Shown here: positions 29,452-40,940 of the stretch, piece by piece
How positions within the stretch are numbered: position 1 is the first letter of the stretch
How the letters are laid out: each line of letters opens with the position of its first letter
DNA from: Tolypeutes matacus
Lineage: Eukaryota; Chordata; Mammalia; Cingulata; Chlamyphoridae
Reading direction: 5' to 3'
NCBI GenBank assembly: GCA_026826555.1
Contig: JAKSZT010054565.1
Coordinates: 6,137,245-6,201,244, forward strand
Length of the DNA: 64,000 nt
Translations under genes and position numbers: made by a program
The notes under the pieces: generated by a model
What the model was told of the DNA's origin: nothing
Database searches by the model: none
What the model saw: only the letters and a program-made list of their open reading frames with translations

Positions 29452-30714
29452 TTAGGTTGGTGGAAAAGTAATTGCACTTTCTGACTGTGAATTTTAAATC
29501 ATTATAACTAGGCTCAAACACATCTTTATTAATCAATATAGGAACCATTACAATCAACACATTTTTGCCAACAAGAAATAAGTTTATTTATTCCTGTAGT
29601 GTAAAAATCTGTGCTTCAGGATTTAACGAACTCTTGGAAAGCATTTTCTGCATCCTGCTGGTTGTGGAAGCGTTTTCCCTGCAAAGAGTTGTCGAGATGC
29701 TTGAAGAAGTGGTAGTCGATTGGCAAGAGGTCGGGTGAATATGGCAGATGAGACAAAACTGTGTAGCCCAATTCGTTCAACTTTTGAAGCGTTGGTTGTG
29801 CGACGTGCAGTTGGGAGTTGTCGTGGAGAAGAATTGGGCCCTTCTATTGACCAATGCTGGCTGCAGGTGTTGCAGTTTTTGGTGCATCTTATAGATTTGC
29901 TGAGCATACTTCTCAGATGTAATGGTTTCGCCGGGATTCAGAAAGCTGTAGTGGATCAGACCACCAGCAGACCACCATGACCTTTTTTGGTGCAAGTTTG
30001 GCTTTGGGAAGTGCTTTGGAGCTTATTCTCAGTCCAACCACTGAGCTGGTCATTGTCGGTTGTCGTGTAAAATCCACTTTTCATCGCACATCACAATCTG
30101 ATGGAGAAATGGTTCATTGTTGTTGTGTAGAATAAGAGAAGACAACACTTCAAAACAACAATTTTTAAAAATTTTTGGTCAGCTCATGAGGCACCCACTT
30201 ATCGAGCTTTTTCTCCTTTCCAATTTGCTTCAAATGCCAAATGACCATAGAATGGTTGATGTTGAGGTCTTTGGCAACTTCTTATGTAGTTGTAAGAGGA
30301 TCAGCTTCGATGATTGCTCTCAATTGGTTGTTGTCAACTTCCGATGACTGGCCACTACGCTCTTCATCTTCAAGTCTCTCATCTCCTTTGCAAAACTTCT
30401 TGAACAACCACTGCACTGTACCTTTGTTAGCAGTTCCTGGCCAAATGTGTTGTTGATGTTACGAGTTGTCTCTGCTGCTTTACGACCCATTTTGAACTCA
30501 AAAGAAAATGGCTTGAATTTACTTTTTGTCTAACATCATTTCCATAGTCTAAAATAAATATAAAATAAACATCAAGTAATAAGTCATTAGTAAAAAAAAC
30601 ATAAAGTGAGAAATGCACATTAAAATGATGTATAACATAACCACATTTATTTAAGAATGTATTCCAATATCAAATAGCAAATTTCAAACTGCAGTTACTT
30701 TTGCACCAACCTAA
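29452..30714 (-). mobile_element. Near full-length mariner of the Hsmar1 type
   Basis: The element is 1,263 bp with TA on both sides (29450-29451 and 30715-30716). Left end TTAGGTTGGTGGAAAAGTAA and right end reading inwards TTAGGTTGGTGCAAAAGTAA are near-identical inverted repeats, matching the termini known for Hsmar1/MADE1. It encodes a degenerate transposase on the minus strand. Confidence 0.93.
29529..30545 (-). pseudogene. Broken mariner transposase (Hsmar1-like)
   Basis: A DD34D-class cut-and-paste transposase that would bind the inverted repeats and move the element. The frame spans about 339 codons, close to the roughly 343 of Hsmar1. It starts ATG at 30543-30545 with MEMMLDKK, then meets a stop at codon 9, further stops and at least two frameshifts. 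Recognisable parts include the helix-turn-helix region (GRKAAETTRNIN, LEDEERSGQSSEVD), WWSAGGLIHYSFLNPGE, the second catalytic Asp in LLHDN and the third in PIDYHFF with the correct 34-residue spacing. A CDEKW block with the first Asp survives in a shifted frame. The gene is inactive. Confidence 0.9.
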
Positions 30715-30825
30715 TACAATTTTATGAATTAGTCATGGATCATACCTTTAGTTTCAGTAAAGCTGTTTGAATTATATAATACTAAAATTCATCAATAGCT
30801 TTGGTTATAGTGGAAATCAGTTGTT

Positions 30826-30850
30826 TTGTTTTTGTTTTTGTTTTTGTTTT
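30826..30850. repeat. (TTTTTG)n simple repeat
   Basis: Four to five copies of a GTTTTT-like unit. Confidence 0.85.
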
Positions 30851-30939
30851 GCCTGACAAGAATCCATTTTTGCTTCTTCTGATAACCACCTAGAATTTCC
30901 TTTGGGGAACCATTCCTCTCCCCCCATTCTTAGACTATG

Positions 30940-31470
30940 TAGTTCAGGGTGAGCTCCACCACAGCTCAGAGGTGGAATGTGTGAGTCTGCCTTGGCTAAT
31001 CAGAGCACCAATTCTTACTAGTCCCATGTGATTGGTTTAGGGGTTTCCATGTGAATCAAACCTGTCCAGCCAATGTAATTATATCCCCTTGGCCACAGTA
31101 ATTGTTTCAGAGTAGGGTATATTGGTCCAAAAAAAGAATGAGAAATATGATATGTGTGCAGGATTTACTGGAAAATAAACTCACATTTGTTCTATCAGAC
31201 TTGAAACTGTAAGGATGTAGACCTGGACTGCTGGTAGCCATCTTGACTTTACAAGTAACAAACTAAAATAATACAGAAGAGAGCAGAGCCAAGATTTGAA
31301 GAGAGAGTGGGTGTAAATCATTTGAGGACTTGGACACAGCTGTACCTTATATACTACCTTTGTACTTTTCAAGTATGTGAGTTATAAAAATTCTCTCTTT
31401 TTCCTTAAGCCAGTTGAAGTTGAGTTATTTTTCATTTAATACAGAAATAGTTCTTACTGGTACAACAGTT
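30940..31470 (+). mobile_element. Ancient mammal-wide repeat, LTR-like, unnamed
   Basis: The order GGCCACAGTAATTGTTTCAG, CTGCTGGTAGCCATCTT, AGCAGAGCC, then TTCCTTAAGCCAGTTGAAGT matches an old family also seen at 61230-61720. I recognise the pattern but not its Repbase name. Confidence 0.45.
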
Positions 31471-31696
31471 AAGAACCTAAACAAGGTGTGCCAATTATGG
31501 CACCCAGAGAAGAAAAGGCAAACCCTGACACCCAATTTGTTTTTGGTTAAACACACCCAAACAAGCCAAGTCCATCATCAGGTTCACAGCTGATAGCCTT
31601 TCTTTGGTGACCTGCAATCATTCTACAATTTTCCTGAATAAGCACTAACAGGCACTAGATCAACAACACTGATGATATGTTTGTACACTACACATT

Positions 31697-32142
31697 TTTT
31701 TTTAATTAATTTATTTTTTATTGTGGGTAAAAATCAAAATTTTCACAATATATACCAATATTTGTAAAATGATATCTAAATATATATGCATATATGTGCA
31801 TTTGCTTACAAAAATGTTATTTATATATATATAAATGTATTTTAAGAGGTACTTAGATCACCTAAAATATTACACGGAACTCACTGGGATTCCCATGTTG
31901 CCTACCTCCCACACCTCCCACCACATCCCACACAAGCATCTCCCACAAGTGTGGCCCACCACCCTCAATGGACTTTCACATCCTGGGGCCTTGCCACCAA
32001 CCATAGACCACAGTTCACATCGTAGACCACTCTCTCCCACACAGTTCTGAGTGGTGTGTGCTGATTTAAAATGCCTACATCCATTGCCACAATGGTACTC
32101 AGGACAACCTCCAAATCCCAAAGAAGCCCCTGTATTTCAACT
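31697..32142 (-). mobile_element. Unnamed LINE-like repeat, copy 1
   Basis: Imperfect 15-bp direct repeats (TGTACACTACACATT at 31682-31696, TGTATGCTACACATT at 32143-32157) flank it, with poly(T) at the left. The part from about 31835 to 32142 is homologous to copies 2 and 3 (TTCCCATGTTGCC..., CATCCCACACAAGCATC). The 31697-31835 part is unique to this copy and lies between the shared 3' end and the tail. Confidence 0.75.
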
Positions 32143-32159
32143 TGTATGCTACACATTCT

Positions 32160-33170
32160 TAACCCATCCTGCAAATCTTTCTTCCTATATCTTTCTTCCT
32201 AAGTGGATTGAAATTCTTCAGGATTATTAATATTCCATGTGTTACTTCTGAGCTGGGCTCTGATGATTATGCAACCTTAATCCCTAATGGATGAGAAGTA
32301 ATCTTTGAACATTTTATGGGAACGTTATGAAATCTAATTTCTGACTGTTGGTGGTATAACTGAACTATATAGGTGCTTACCTGAACAGAAAATCCCATGT
32401 TGGTTTAGAAAATACACTTGCTTTTCTTTTCAACTTTCAGCCAAAATTCATGAGCAGTGTATCCAAGGCATTTTAAGAATTGCTTCCCTGACATCTCACC
32501 TATTTTATCTGCCAAATATATATTTTCATCTTCTAATTGTTATAGTGTTCAAGACCTTTTGCACAAATTTTGTCTTTCCCTTTTTCTTTTGTGTGCAACA
32601 GGGGGCCTTTCTACAGGGCATGGACAAAATCAAAGTCTCAGGGATGTAAGAATGATTTTTGACAAGCAGCAAGCTGTCGCTTTGGACCAAAAATCCATCC
32701 CATTTTTCTTTCATAGTGCCTGATTTCTCCAAGCAGCATGAGTCTAGCATGGCCATTATCCCCAATCATAATTTATTTTAGACAATATTAGTGTGGCAGT
32801 CACTTGTCACTCTGTATCCCTGAGTTACTCCCAGCAGCCCTAGGAATTATGTATCTCCTTCTTGTTGAACTTAGATATACAACTGCTCTGACTTTCTTCA
32901 GTTTCCGGCTTATTTCACACTTGTTTTTTGTTCCATTTTCACCAGGTACATTTGCAGAGATCTTTATATCTGTCTACCATGAAGTGTTAGTTCAGCCATG
33001 TTTGAAGAAGAAAAATGAATGAATCACCTACTTAATTATCCTTTGTAGAGAAAGGGACACCTCACTTACTAAGACCAGGTCTGGGCAACAAGGATGAAAT
33101 TGTAGTGATTAGAAAGTTAGACTTTATTCTTCTTTGCTAAATAAAATGGAAGAACCCTGAGGACAGGGAC
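32160..33170. other. Intergenic, nothing recognised
   Basis: No gene, RNA gene or nameable repeat is seen. Confidence 0.5.
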
Positions 33171-33174
33171 TGTG

Positions 33175-33550
33175 GTAGGCATTGCTACTGTTCACCGATA
33201 TCTGGTTGTTTTTTTCCATGGATATCTAGGAGACTGCACTCCCCAACTTTTTGCCTTTAGGCAGGGCCATGTGACTGATGGCCAATAGAAAGTGAGAGGA
33301 AGTGACCTATTCTTTTCTGAGCTGAAGCAGTTTAAAGTTCTGCATGATTCACCAGTCTCTTTCTTCCTTTGCCATGGAAACTGGAGGAGGCTTCATGTTG
33401 AGATTCAGAGACACAAAATTGAAGGAGCCTGGATCACAGCATGAAGAGAGAGTTGCCTAGTACTGAGGTGTACTTTGAGCCAGAAACAAGCTTTCCAGTA
33501 AGATTTAGGGGTTGTTGCTTATCACAAAATACCTTATCCTGTTCTGACTA
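33175..33550 (+). mobile_element. Probable old LTR-like repeat
   Basis: Text such as GGCCATGTGACTGATGGCCAA, GAGGAAGTGACC and the end CCTGTTCTGACTAATGTA has the look of an ancient ERVL/MaLR-class LTR. The family is not determined. Confidence 0.4.
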
Positions 33551-33554
33551 ATGT

Positions 33555-34980
33555 AATGTATTCACAATTAGCAAAATACTCAAATCTAAAGTGTACAGTT
33601 TGAACCGTTTTTACAAAGGCTTATATTCATGTAACCCAAACCCATTTTACTGCTGCCCCAGAAACTTCTCTAGTTCCCTTTCCAAGTCAATCTCTTCTCT
33701 CTAGAAACAACCACTGATCTGATTTCTTTCACCAATCCTGACAGTTTTGCCAATTCTAGAACTTCATATTGCTGGAATCATACAGTATGGATGTTTTTGG
33801 GTATTTGGCTTCTTTCATTCAGCATATTTGTGAGATCCATGCATGTTGATAACATGTATTAGTAATTTTTTTCTTTTTCTTGATGAAAAGTGGTCCATTA
33901 TATAAATTTACTACAGTTCATCCATTATCCTTTTGATGGACATCTGGCTGTTTGCAGTTTGGGGCGATTATGACTGAAGTTTCTGTGAACATTTATCTAC
34001 ATGACTTTTTGTGGACATATATTTTCATTTCTTTTGGATAAGCACCTCGGTGTGGAATTTCTGGGTCATAAGGTATATGTATGTTAAAATTTCTTAAGAG
34101 GTTAAAAAACTTTTATACTGTTTCTACTTTGGTAGAAGGCATAGCCTTTGGAGACATTGATTTTAGACTTCTAACCTGCAAAACGATGAGGCAATAAATT
34201 CAGTTGTTTAAGCCAACCCATTGTGCAGTATTTGTCGTAGCTAATCTGGCAAACCTAGACAGAAATGATACCATTTTAGGCTTTATTTTTAAGCCTAAGC
34301 TTTATTTTTAATTAATTCTTATGTCTGGTGTGGGTAGCATTTGTGGATTTATTTTTTCCAAACGGATATTCATTCAGCTGTTCTAGCCAATTTGTTGAAG
34401 AAATTGTCTTTTTCCCATTGAATTGCTTTCGCATCCTTGTCAAAAATCATTTGATTTATATATATGGGTCTGTTTTTGGACTCTCAATTATGTTTCATTG
34501 ATCTATTTGTCTATTCTTTCACCAGAACCACATTGTCTTAATTATGATAGCTTTATAATAAGTCTTCAAGTCATATTAAATAGGTCTTTTACCTTTGTTC
34601 CTCTTTTTCAAGATAGTTTATTATAGGTCATTTATAGTTTCATATAAATTTTAAAATTATCATGTCAATTTCTACCAACAAAGTGCAGGGATTTTGATTG
34701 GGATTGTGGTGAATTTATAGAGCATGGGGAAAATTGACATCTCAAAAATATTGAGCCTTCTCATCTATGAGCATGGTATATCTCTCCATTTATTTAGGGC
34801 TTTATTTCTCTCAGCAATGATTTATAGTTTTCAGTATAGAGGTCTTGCACATTTTTTTGCTAAATTTATTCCTAAATATTTTATGCTTTTAACAAAATTT
34901 TAAATGGAATCTTTCTGTTGGAATGTTTTTTTCATTATAATATTGAACTGAGCATTTAACACATTTGTTCATAAGCATAT
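33555..34980 (-). mobile_element. Old L1 (3' UTR and ORF2 end), interrupted
   Basis: 33555-34130 reads as the reverse of an L1M 3' UTR (TAAAGTGTACAGTTTGAACC, GGAATCATACAGTATGGATG, TTTCTGGGTCATAAGG). 34370-34980 is reverse ORF2 (TTGATTGGGATTGTGGTGAA, TTTATTCCTAAATATTTTA). A piece of a MaLR-type LTR (about 34131-34265) separates them. Confidence 0.8.
34131..34265 (+). mobile_element. MaLR (MLT1-like) LTR fragment
   Basis: The block TTTTAGACTTCTAACCTGC, GAGGCAATAAATTCAGTTG and TTTAAGCCAACCCATTGTG matches the 3' part of MLT1/MST-type LTRs. Confidence 0.65.
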
Positions 34981-35039
34981 AAAATGCTCTTTCTTTGTCT
35001 GTCACTTTGTTTATGAAATTAACCCTACCTGGATTACCC

Positions 35040-35470
35040 TTTCCTCTTCTCCATTTAATAAAATCCTGTTTTTATATCAAGACTTTCCTCCTCCAGGAAG
35101 ACTTTCCTAATTATTATGTTCTTGCCCCTCTACCTTCCTCCCTTCTAGTCATGCATCATCCATTCAAGCACTTATGAATCAGAGGGATGAATCCTGTTCT
35201 GAAGGAACTTAAAGTATAGGATATGAGGAACAAAAAATAGAAAATAGACAATGTTATCTGAAAGTTAATGACAAATGAAAAGTAAATTTGGCTGGGAGAG
35301 GAAAGTGAGATCAAGGAGGGCTTCCTGGAGGACTTTTTGAGTTGTAATTACATTTAAGGTCCTGTAGTACTCATGAGACTATTAAGTGACTATTAAGTAT
35401 TGTCTAAATTCCAAAGTTAGATAGCAAGCTTCTTGATGGCAGGGACCATACTGCATTGCTTTGTTGACCA
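35040..35470 (+). mobile_element. L2 LINE fragments
   Basis: A CTCCAGGAAGACTTTCC block (35090) and TAGCAAGCTTCTTGATGGC (35420) are L2 3' features. The sequence between is degenerate. Confidence 0.55.
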
Positions 35471-35474
35471 AAGT

Positions 35475-35640
35475 AGTAGTACTTCTCAAACTCTAGTATA
35501 CCTAAAAATCACTTGGAATGCTCTCTTAAATATTAATATTCCCAGGCCCCACCCCCAGGGATTTTGATTCAGTAGGTCTGTGGAAGGGCTCAGGAATCTG
35601 TATTTCTAACACGTGCTTTTGGTGATTAAATTGCAGATGA
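35475..35640 (+). mobile_element. MER5A hAT element
   Basis: TTCTCAAACTCTAGTATACC, AATCACTTGGAATGCT, CAGGCCCCACCCCCAGGG and GATTCAGTAGGTCTGTGG follow MER5A order. Confidence 0.75.
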
Positions 35641-35779
35641 TCTGCTAAATTATACCCTGTTGTGACTAGCATATTTTTAAACATACTGTTAATAGGACAG
35701 ATTTATTAATGAATAAATCTGATCAGCATCATAGAAATGCAAGAGACTAGACCTTAGTAAGAACCTTGTGACACCTTTT

Positions 35780-36616
35780 TTTTTTTTGAATCCTGGCTCA
35801 GATACTTTTAAAAAATATTTATTTTTAAAAGATACTTAGATTACATAAAATGCTACATAAAAAATATAAGGGATTCCCATATGCCCCACTCCCCACACCT
35901 CCCACTTCCCCCCACATTGACAACTTCTTTCATTAGTGTGGTACATTCATTGCAATTGATGATTTTGGAGCATTGCCACTAAGCGTGGATTATAGTTTAC
36001 ATTGTAGTTTATACTCTCTTCCACTCAATTTTGTAGGTTATGGCAGGATATATGATGGCCTGTATTTGTCATTGCAGTGTCATTCAGGACAATTCCAAGT
36101 CCTGAAAATGCCCCATATTATACCTCTTTTTCCTCTCTCTGACTTCAGCACCTCCAGTGGCCAGTGTCTCCGCATCCATGATATAATTTGTTCCATTGCT
36201 AGAATCACAATAAGCCTATAGTAGAACACCAGTAAGTCCACTCTGTCCATATTTTATTCCCCAATCCTGAGGATTCTGGGATGGTGATGCCCACTCCACC
36301 TCTAATTGAGAGGGAGCTTCAGCCCCATATGGCTGATGGATGGAACTCTCTTGCTTGCAGTTGTAGACTCTCTTGGTTCTTTGGTGTGGGTTTGTCCATC
36401 CTCACCTCCTTGTTAGTTGTCCTGGGTGAGTCCAATGATCTGGAGAGTAGGAGTTGCAACTCTGCTAAGGCTCCAGGCCCAGCTGGCATATGGACAGCCC
36501 AGAGATTCAAGTCTCTTGGACATACACCTATGTACTCCAGCACCAACTATAGGTTCAAATAAAAGGGATAGAAGAGGCATGTGTAGAGAAGTCACATCTG
36601 AGTCCAACTCTGCTTA
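35780..36616 (-). mobile_element. Unnamed LINE-like repeat, copy 2
   Basis: Flanked by TGACACCTTTT (35769-35779 and 36617-36627). It shares with copy 3 a stretch of roughly 800 bp and starts at the same 3' end, but is truncated earlier at its 5' side. Between the shared 3' end and the tail it carries a short unique segment (about 35788-35812). Minus-strand open frames (36319-36546, 36413-36607) resemble in part those of copy 3, such as PAGP and SRVATPTLQ stretches, but I recognise no protein family. Confidence 0.8.
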
Positions 36617-36881
36617 TGACACCTTTTGATGCCAGGTGCTATAACTTCATGTGGTCATCTATGATGAAGTGTCTCTGCTCTTTTTCTTTTTCCTGTCTTT
36701 CCCTCTATTTAGAACTCTTCTTGTCATTGCTTGGTATGAAATGACCTTACACATTCTGTTCACTACTTATATGAAATCCTCTCTCTCCTGGGTATTTCCC
36801 ATCCTGATTCTCTACCTGTTGGAACATTTCTTTGGCTTTTTCTCTCCTTGTCCCTCCTAGACTGAGGGTCAGATTACCTCT

Positions 36882-37528
36882 TGTGGCAATTTGGAAATCT
36901 AAAAACAGTAGATTATGTTTGTAAACTAATCTATTCCTCTGGGTATGATATCCTTTGATTGCATTAAACTCAGCTGAAGGGGCCTTTAGATTACCTTTAA
37001 GATTGCTGAAGGGCTTTTTATTGGACTATGTCCATGAGGCATGTCTCAGGTTGAGTCCCCATCCCTTTGCTGCGTCTGATATAAATGGACACTCACTCAG
37101 ACACAGGAAGAGAGAGCTTTGTTATATTTGATCCTGCCGTGTAACAGAAAGGAGGAGCCTCAAACAGTTGAGACCCCAGGGAGAGATGATTCATTTGCCT
37201 GATAGCTTACAGGTAAAATTGGGAAGAGAGAACAGCCAGGACTGATATAGGAGACCCAAAAAAGGACAAGCCCTATGCTAACTTGCAGCTGAAATTGGGA
37301 AGAAAGTGGAGTAGCTGAGCCTGAGAGAGGAAACCCTGCAGGGAAGGAAGAGACCAGTCAGAGATAGCCTGCCATCCTGCTTCAACAAATGGCAGCTGAG
37401 TTTGGTGAGAAAGCACCTCTTATGGTACCTTGAATTATACTTTTCATAGCCTTGGAACTGTAATAAATCCCCTTTATAAAAGCCAACAGATTTCTAGTAT
37501 TTTGCATACTCTTTGGCAAACTAAGACA
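36882..37528 (+). mobile_element. Solo LTR (MaLR-like)
   Basis: It begins TGTGGCAATTTGGAAATC and ends GGCAAACTAAGACA, so has TG...CA ends, with a perfect 5-bp duplication CCTCT (36877-36881 and 37529-37533). AATAAA lies near its 3' end (about 37461). It has no internal viral genes. It resembles the LTR at 57500-58130. Confidence 0.85.
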
Positions 37529-37533
37529 CCTCT

Positions 37534-38980
37534 GTAGCAGTTACATACCTGCACTGTTACCTCAAATCCATTGTCATAGCAGAAGAAAATGTCTTTCTTG
37601 CCGTACTCTTGACTATCTCCAGCTGTTGCCTTGATTGGGCTAGCCCACACCTCAGACTGCCTAGGTGACATACAACCCATGCAGATCACTTGTAATGACA
37701 GCCATATTTTGTTTTGAACAAGGCTTTCTCCAGTAACTCTTTATAAAGACTAATTTAGCATTGTACTTTGCACTCTAATATATAGTATATAGCATACTAT
37801 AGTTCTCCAAGACACCTTAGATCAAGGGTCTTGAATTTCAATGATAATGGCTTCTTCAGAGCCAAGTGAATTGCAGTTCAACTATATAGCTACCATTTAA
37901 TCTACCAAATGAGACAGGGAGAGGCCAGGTAGGACATTTTTCATAAGCAAAAAGGTTTTAAACCTTGAATGTAGACTTTAAAAACTTGCATATATTTCAG
38001 GTAACTGATACTTGGCTGCTTTATAAAGAAAGGTCTCCTCAATAAATATTCCAGAGCCAGCTCAAACTAATCTTAGGAATGGGGGGCATTCAACCATGAA
38101 TAGTTCATTTTGGCAAAATGGGTCACAGGGAGCTCCCCCCATAACTGAGTTATTTATTTGTGCTTAGCTCTTGTAATGTGCTTTGAACTTGGTCCTCTAA
38201 CAGCTGTTTTTTAGGGCAACTAAGAGAATAGATTCTGGCTATGTAAACAAATTGACTGAGAAGTAATTTACAGATGCCCTGGTCACTACACTTGTCCCAT
38301 TTACACACCTTTCCTGACAATCCCTTCCCTACCCACTCCTCCTCCCACCAACATTAACCCATAATTCTGAGTTGTGGCTGGAGGAGGTTTGATAAAGCTA
38401 AGTCTAACACATACATTGTGAAACACCCATCAGCAAGAATTGTTAGCATATAGGAGGTTTAAATCTGGCCAGAGGCTGATGACTACTGAGCTCTAATTTC
38501 CCCTCCCCATAGCTATCATGGGTTGTGTGTGTGAGCATGTGTGTGTGTATCTATATGTGTCCAGTGGAGCAATAGAGAAGAGGATCATTTTGTGCACTGA
38601 TTCAGCTTGTATTACCTTTGGGATAAAGTCAATGGGTTGGTGAGTTGAGTCATGATGGTGGTAGTTGGGATGTTTCTTTGAGTTCTCTCAAAACCACAAT
38701 AACTCTGAGGTGTAGCCAATCTCTTTTTCTCATGCTGACAACCCCACACCATTACTCAACCTCCCCTTTCCTTCCTTCTGCATTGTCTTTCACCAGGTGG
38801 GAATGCTGATTAATGCCGTCCCATACTTCAAGGACTAGCTCAGGGGCCATCACTCTGGGAAGGTTTCCAGAATCTTAGGACATACTTTGTACCTCCCTTT
38901 CCACCTCAGTTTGGAATGGATCACTCTCTTTTTGTGTGTTTCTTTGTAAACTTTTCTGGAATTTTTATTGAAATAGTTAA
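37534..38980. other. Intergenic, nothing firmly recognised
   Basis: A TG-rich microsatellite lies at about 38524-38562. The part at 38780-38900 may be L2. No gene is seen. Confidence 0.5.
38524..38562. repeat. (TG)n-rich microsatellite
   Basis: Interrupted TG dinucleotide runs. Confidence 0.85.
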
Positions 38981-38984
38981 TGCA

Positions 38985-39255
38985 TAATGGTTAAAGATAT
39001 GAACATGGGAACCAGAAAGATTAGGGATCCATTGCTAGCCTTGCCACTTAATAGCTGTGGGACTTTGGGCAAGTTTCTCTGGTCTCTCCAAGCCTCAATT
39101 TTCTTATCAGTAAAATGGATAGTATAATACTTACATTGTACTTATCCTGTAGGATTGTTAGAGGGATTATTATATGAGATATTTGTAAAGCATCCAACCT
39201 AGGACCTGTTTTAGTATGTGCTCATTAAATGTTAGTTAGTGTTATTATTATTATC
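38985..39255 (+). mobile_element. MIR SINE
   Basis: CTTGCCACTTAATAGCTGTG, TTGGGCAAGTTTCTCTGG, TTTTCTTATCAGTAAAATGG and GTGCTCATTAAATGTTAG follow MIR in order, nearly full length. Confidence 0.85.
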
Positions 39256-40677
39256 ATTGTATTTGTTTGTTCCTTAAACAAATACAAGTCCAGCACTGTG
39301 CGAGGTACCATGGACGCAGAGATGAATGGTCCCTGCTTTGAAGGAATTTTTAGACTACTAGGGGAAAAGACACAAACAATAGAAAGATTTCATCAAGTGG
39401 AGTTCAGTGAGGTAAATTTTGTAGCAGAGGTAGGACTGCAGAGGACAGAGCCACAAACTCTACCTTGTCTCCTCATTAGCTTGGATGTGTGTACCACTGG
39501 GCTGTTTGTTCCTGAAGGGTAGAAGTAGTATTTTCCTAATTTTTTTTTTCCCAACTCCTTGGAAAATGGTGATCAAATGAACTCATGGCTATTTACTGAG
39601 TTCAGAACTGAAAATTGGGCTTTCCCCTGTCTTTTCATATTAATGGGAAGCCTTTCTATCTCTGCTTCGAGCTGCAGATAGCATGGGATAAGTTCTGAAA
39701 GGCAAATGAAGTCAAAATGATGTTTTAAAGTTCCAATTTGTCCTGAGAAGATGACCATACTGGTTGGCACTAAAGATCCCTGGTGGATGCTGTGCCAAGT
39801 CAGAGTTGACTCACTGCCCTTTCTTTCTGCCAAGGTCAAGACAGTGGGTAAGAGATTTCCAGGAGAGGGGGGACCTTGGGGGACTCTTACCCAGGTGGGT
39901 AGTTACTTAAGATTTTTATGAGCATGGATTGATTAATTAGCTTCTGAAAGGACAGTAGTTATTCCCAGAGAGGCAGTTAGGAAGCACCTAGGTTATTTGC
40001 TCCTTGCGAGAAACGATTAACTGAAATTCACGCTCTGCAAAATAATTAACCAAGAATGGTGACACTACATTATGCAGTCATTCTGAAGAAAAGGTCTCTT
40101 AGATTGCAACCTCAAACTTTAAATTATTTTTGAGACTAGCTTTGGCTTTTAAATAGATTATAATAAAAGCAAATTATTATACATTTTAATAACTGGCTTC
40201 TTTGGAAAAGGCGGCCTGATATGAGGCTGATGACTGTGATGAATCTCATAAAAGCTAATTGACAATCTAGTTCTTTAAATACCACAAGAATCCATCATGG
40301 TTAACATTACTACGATGAGTTCCAAAGGAATTAAAGATGATTTACCAGCCATTGAGACATTTTTGCTAATAGTATACATACTGAAGGAAGTAGTAAAAGA
40401 GATTAATACTTTTAAGCACCTCCTATTCCCTAATTTGTAAACAGATGCCATGCATATCACCTCCATTTCAAGGGCATGTACCTGGTTGGTATGAATGCAG
40501 CAGTAATGATTATGCCAAGTAGTTTTATCTTGTCTCTATGTTGTTGTTTCGCTGGATTTTGTAGAGACCTATTGGGATGTTGTGGTTTTATTCCTGGGAA
40601 TGGTTGGTTTCTTTATTATTATTATTTTTTTTTTTTTTCTGGACTGTCTCTCTTCTCTGTGACTCTGCACACTCCCC
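39256..40677. other. Intergenic; possible conserved element inside
   Basis: No gene is seen. The stretch 39895-40335 looks non-repetitive and holds several TAATTA/ATTAAC motifs; see findings. Confidence 0.4.
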
Positions 40678-40693
40678 TTAAGAGACTCTCTGG

Positions 40694-40930
40694 TAATTTG
40701 TATGGTTTCACTCTTTTTAAATTTATGGATTCTCATTTTGTCTGTCTTTGGGAATGATCCATTTTCATTTATAAAGAATATGTGTTCTGTTGTTGAATGA
40801 ATTGTGATATTCATGTCTGTTAGCATTAGTTGTTTCATAGTACTGTTCAGTTCCTCTATTTCCTTTTAGGTTTTTTTTCCATTATTAAAAACATCAGCAT
40901 CAGTTTATTTCTAATAGAAAAAAAAAAAAA
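40694..40930 (-). mobile_element. 5'-inverted, truncated L1
   Basis: AGACTCTCTGG direct repeats (40683-40693 and 40930-40940) flank it. Most of the body reads as reverse L1 ORF2 (GGGAATGATCCATTTTC..., TTCAGTTCCTCTATTTCC), while the poly(A) lies on the right in plus sense. A reversed 5' part joined to a plus-sense 3' end is the product of twin priming. Confidence 0.7.
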
Positions 40931-40940
40931 GACTCTCTGG

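Noticed and set aside
29623..29980. Overlapping open frames on both strands as host genes
   Set aside because: All fall inside the mariner element and are pieces or shadows of its broken transposase.
30482..30716. CRISPR-like or other microbial features
   Set aside because: No regularly spaced repeats anywhere; the genome is clearly mammalian, with introns, CpG island, SINEs and LINEs.
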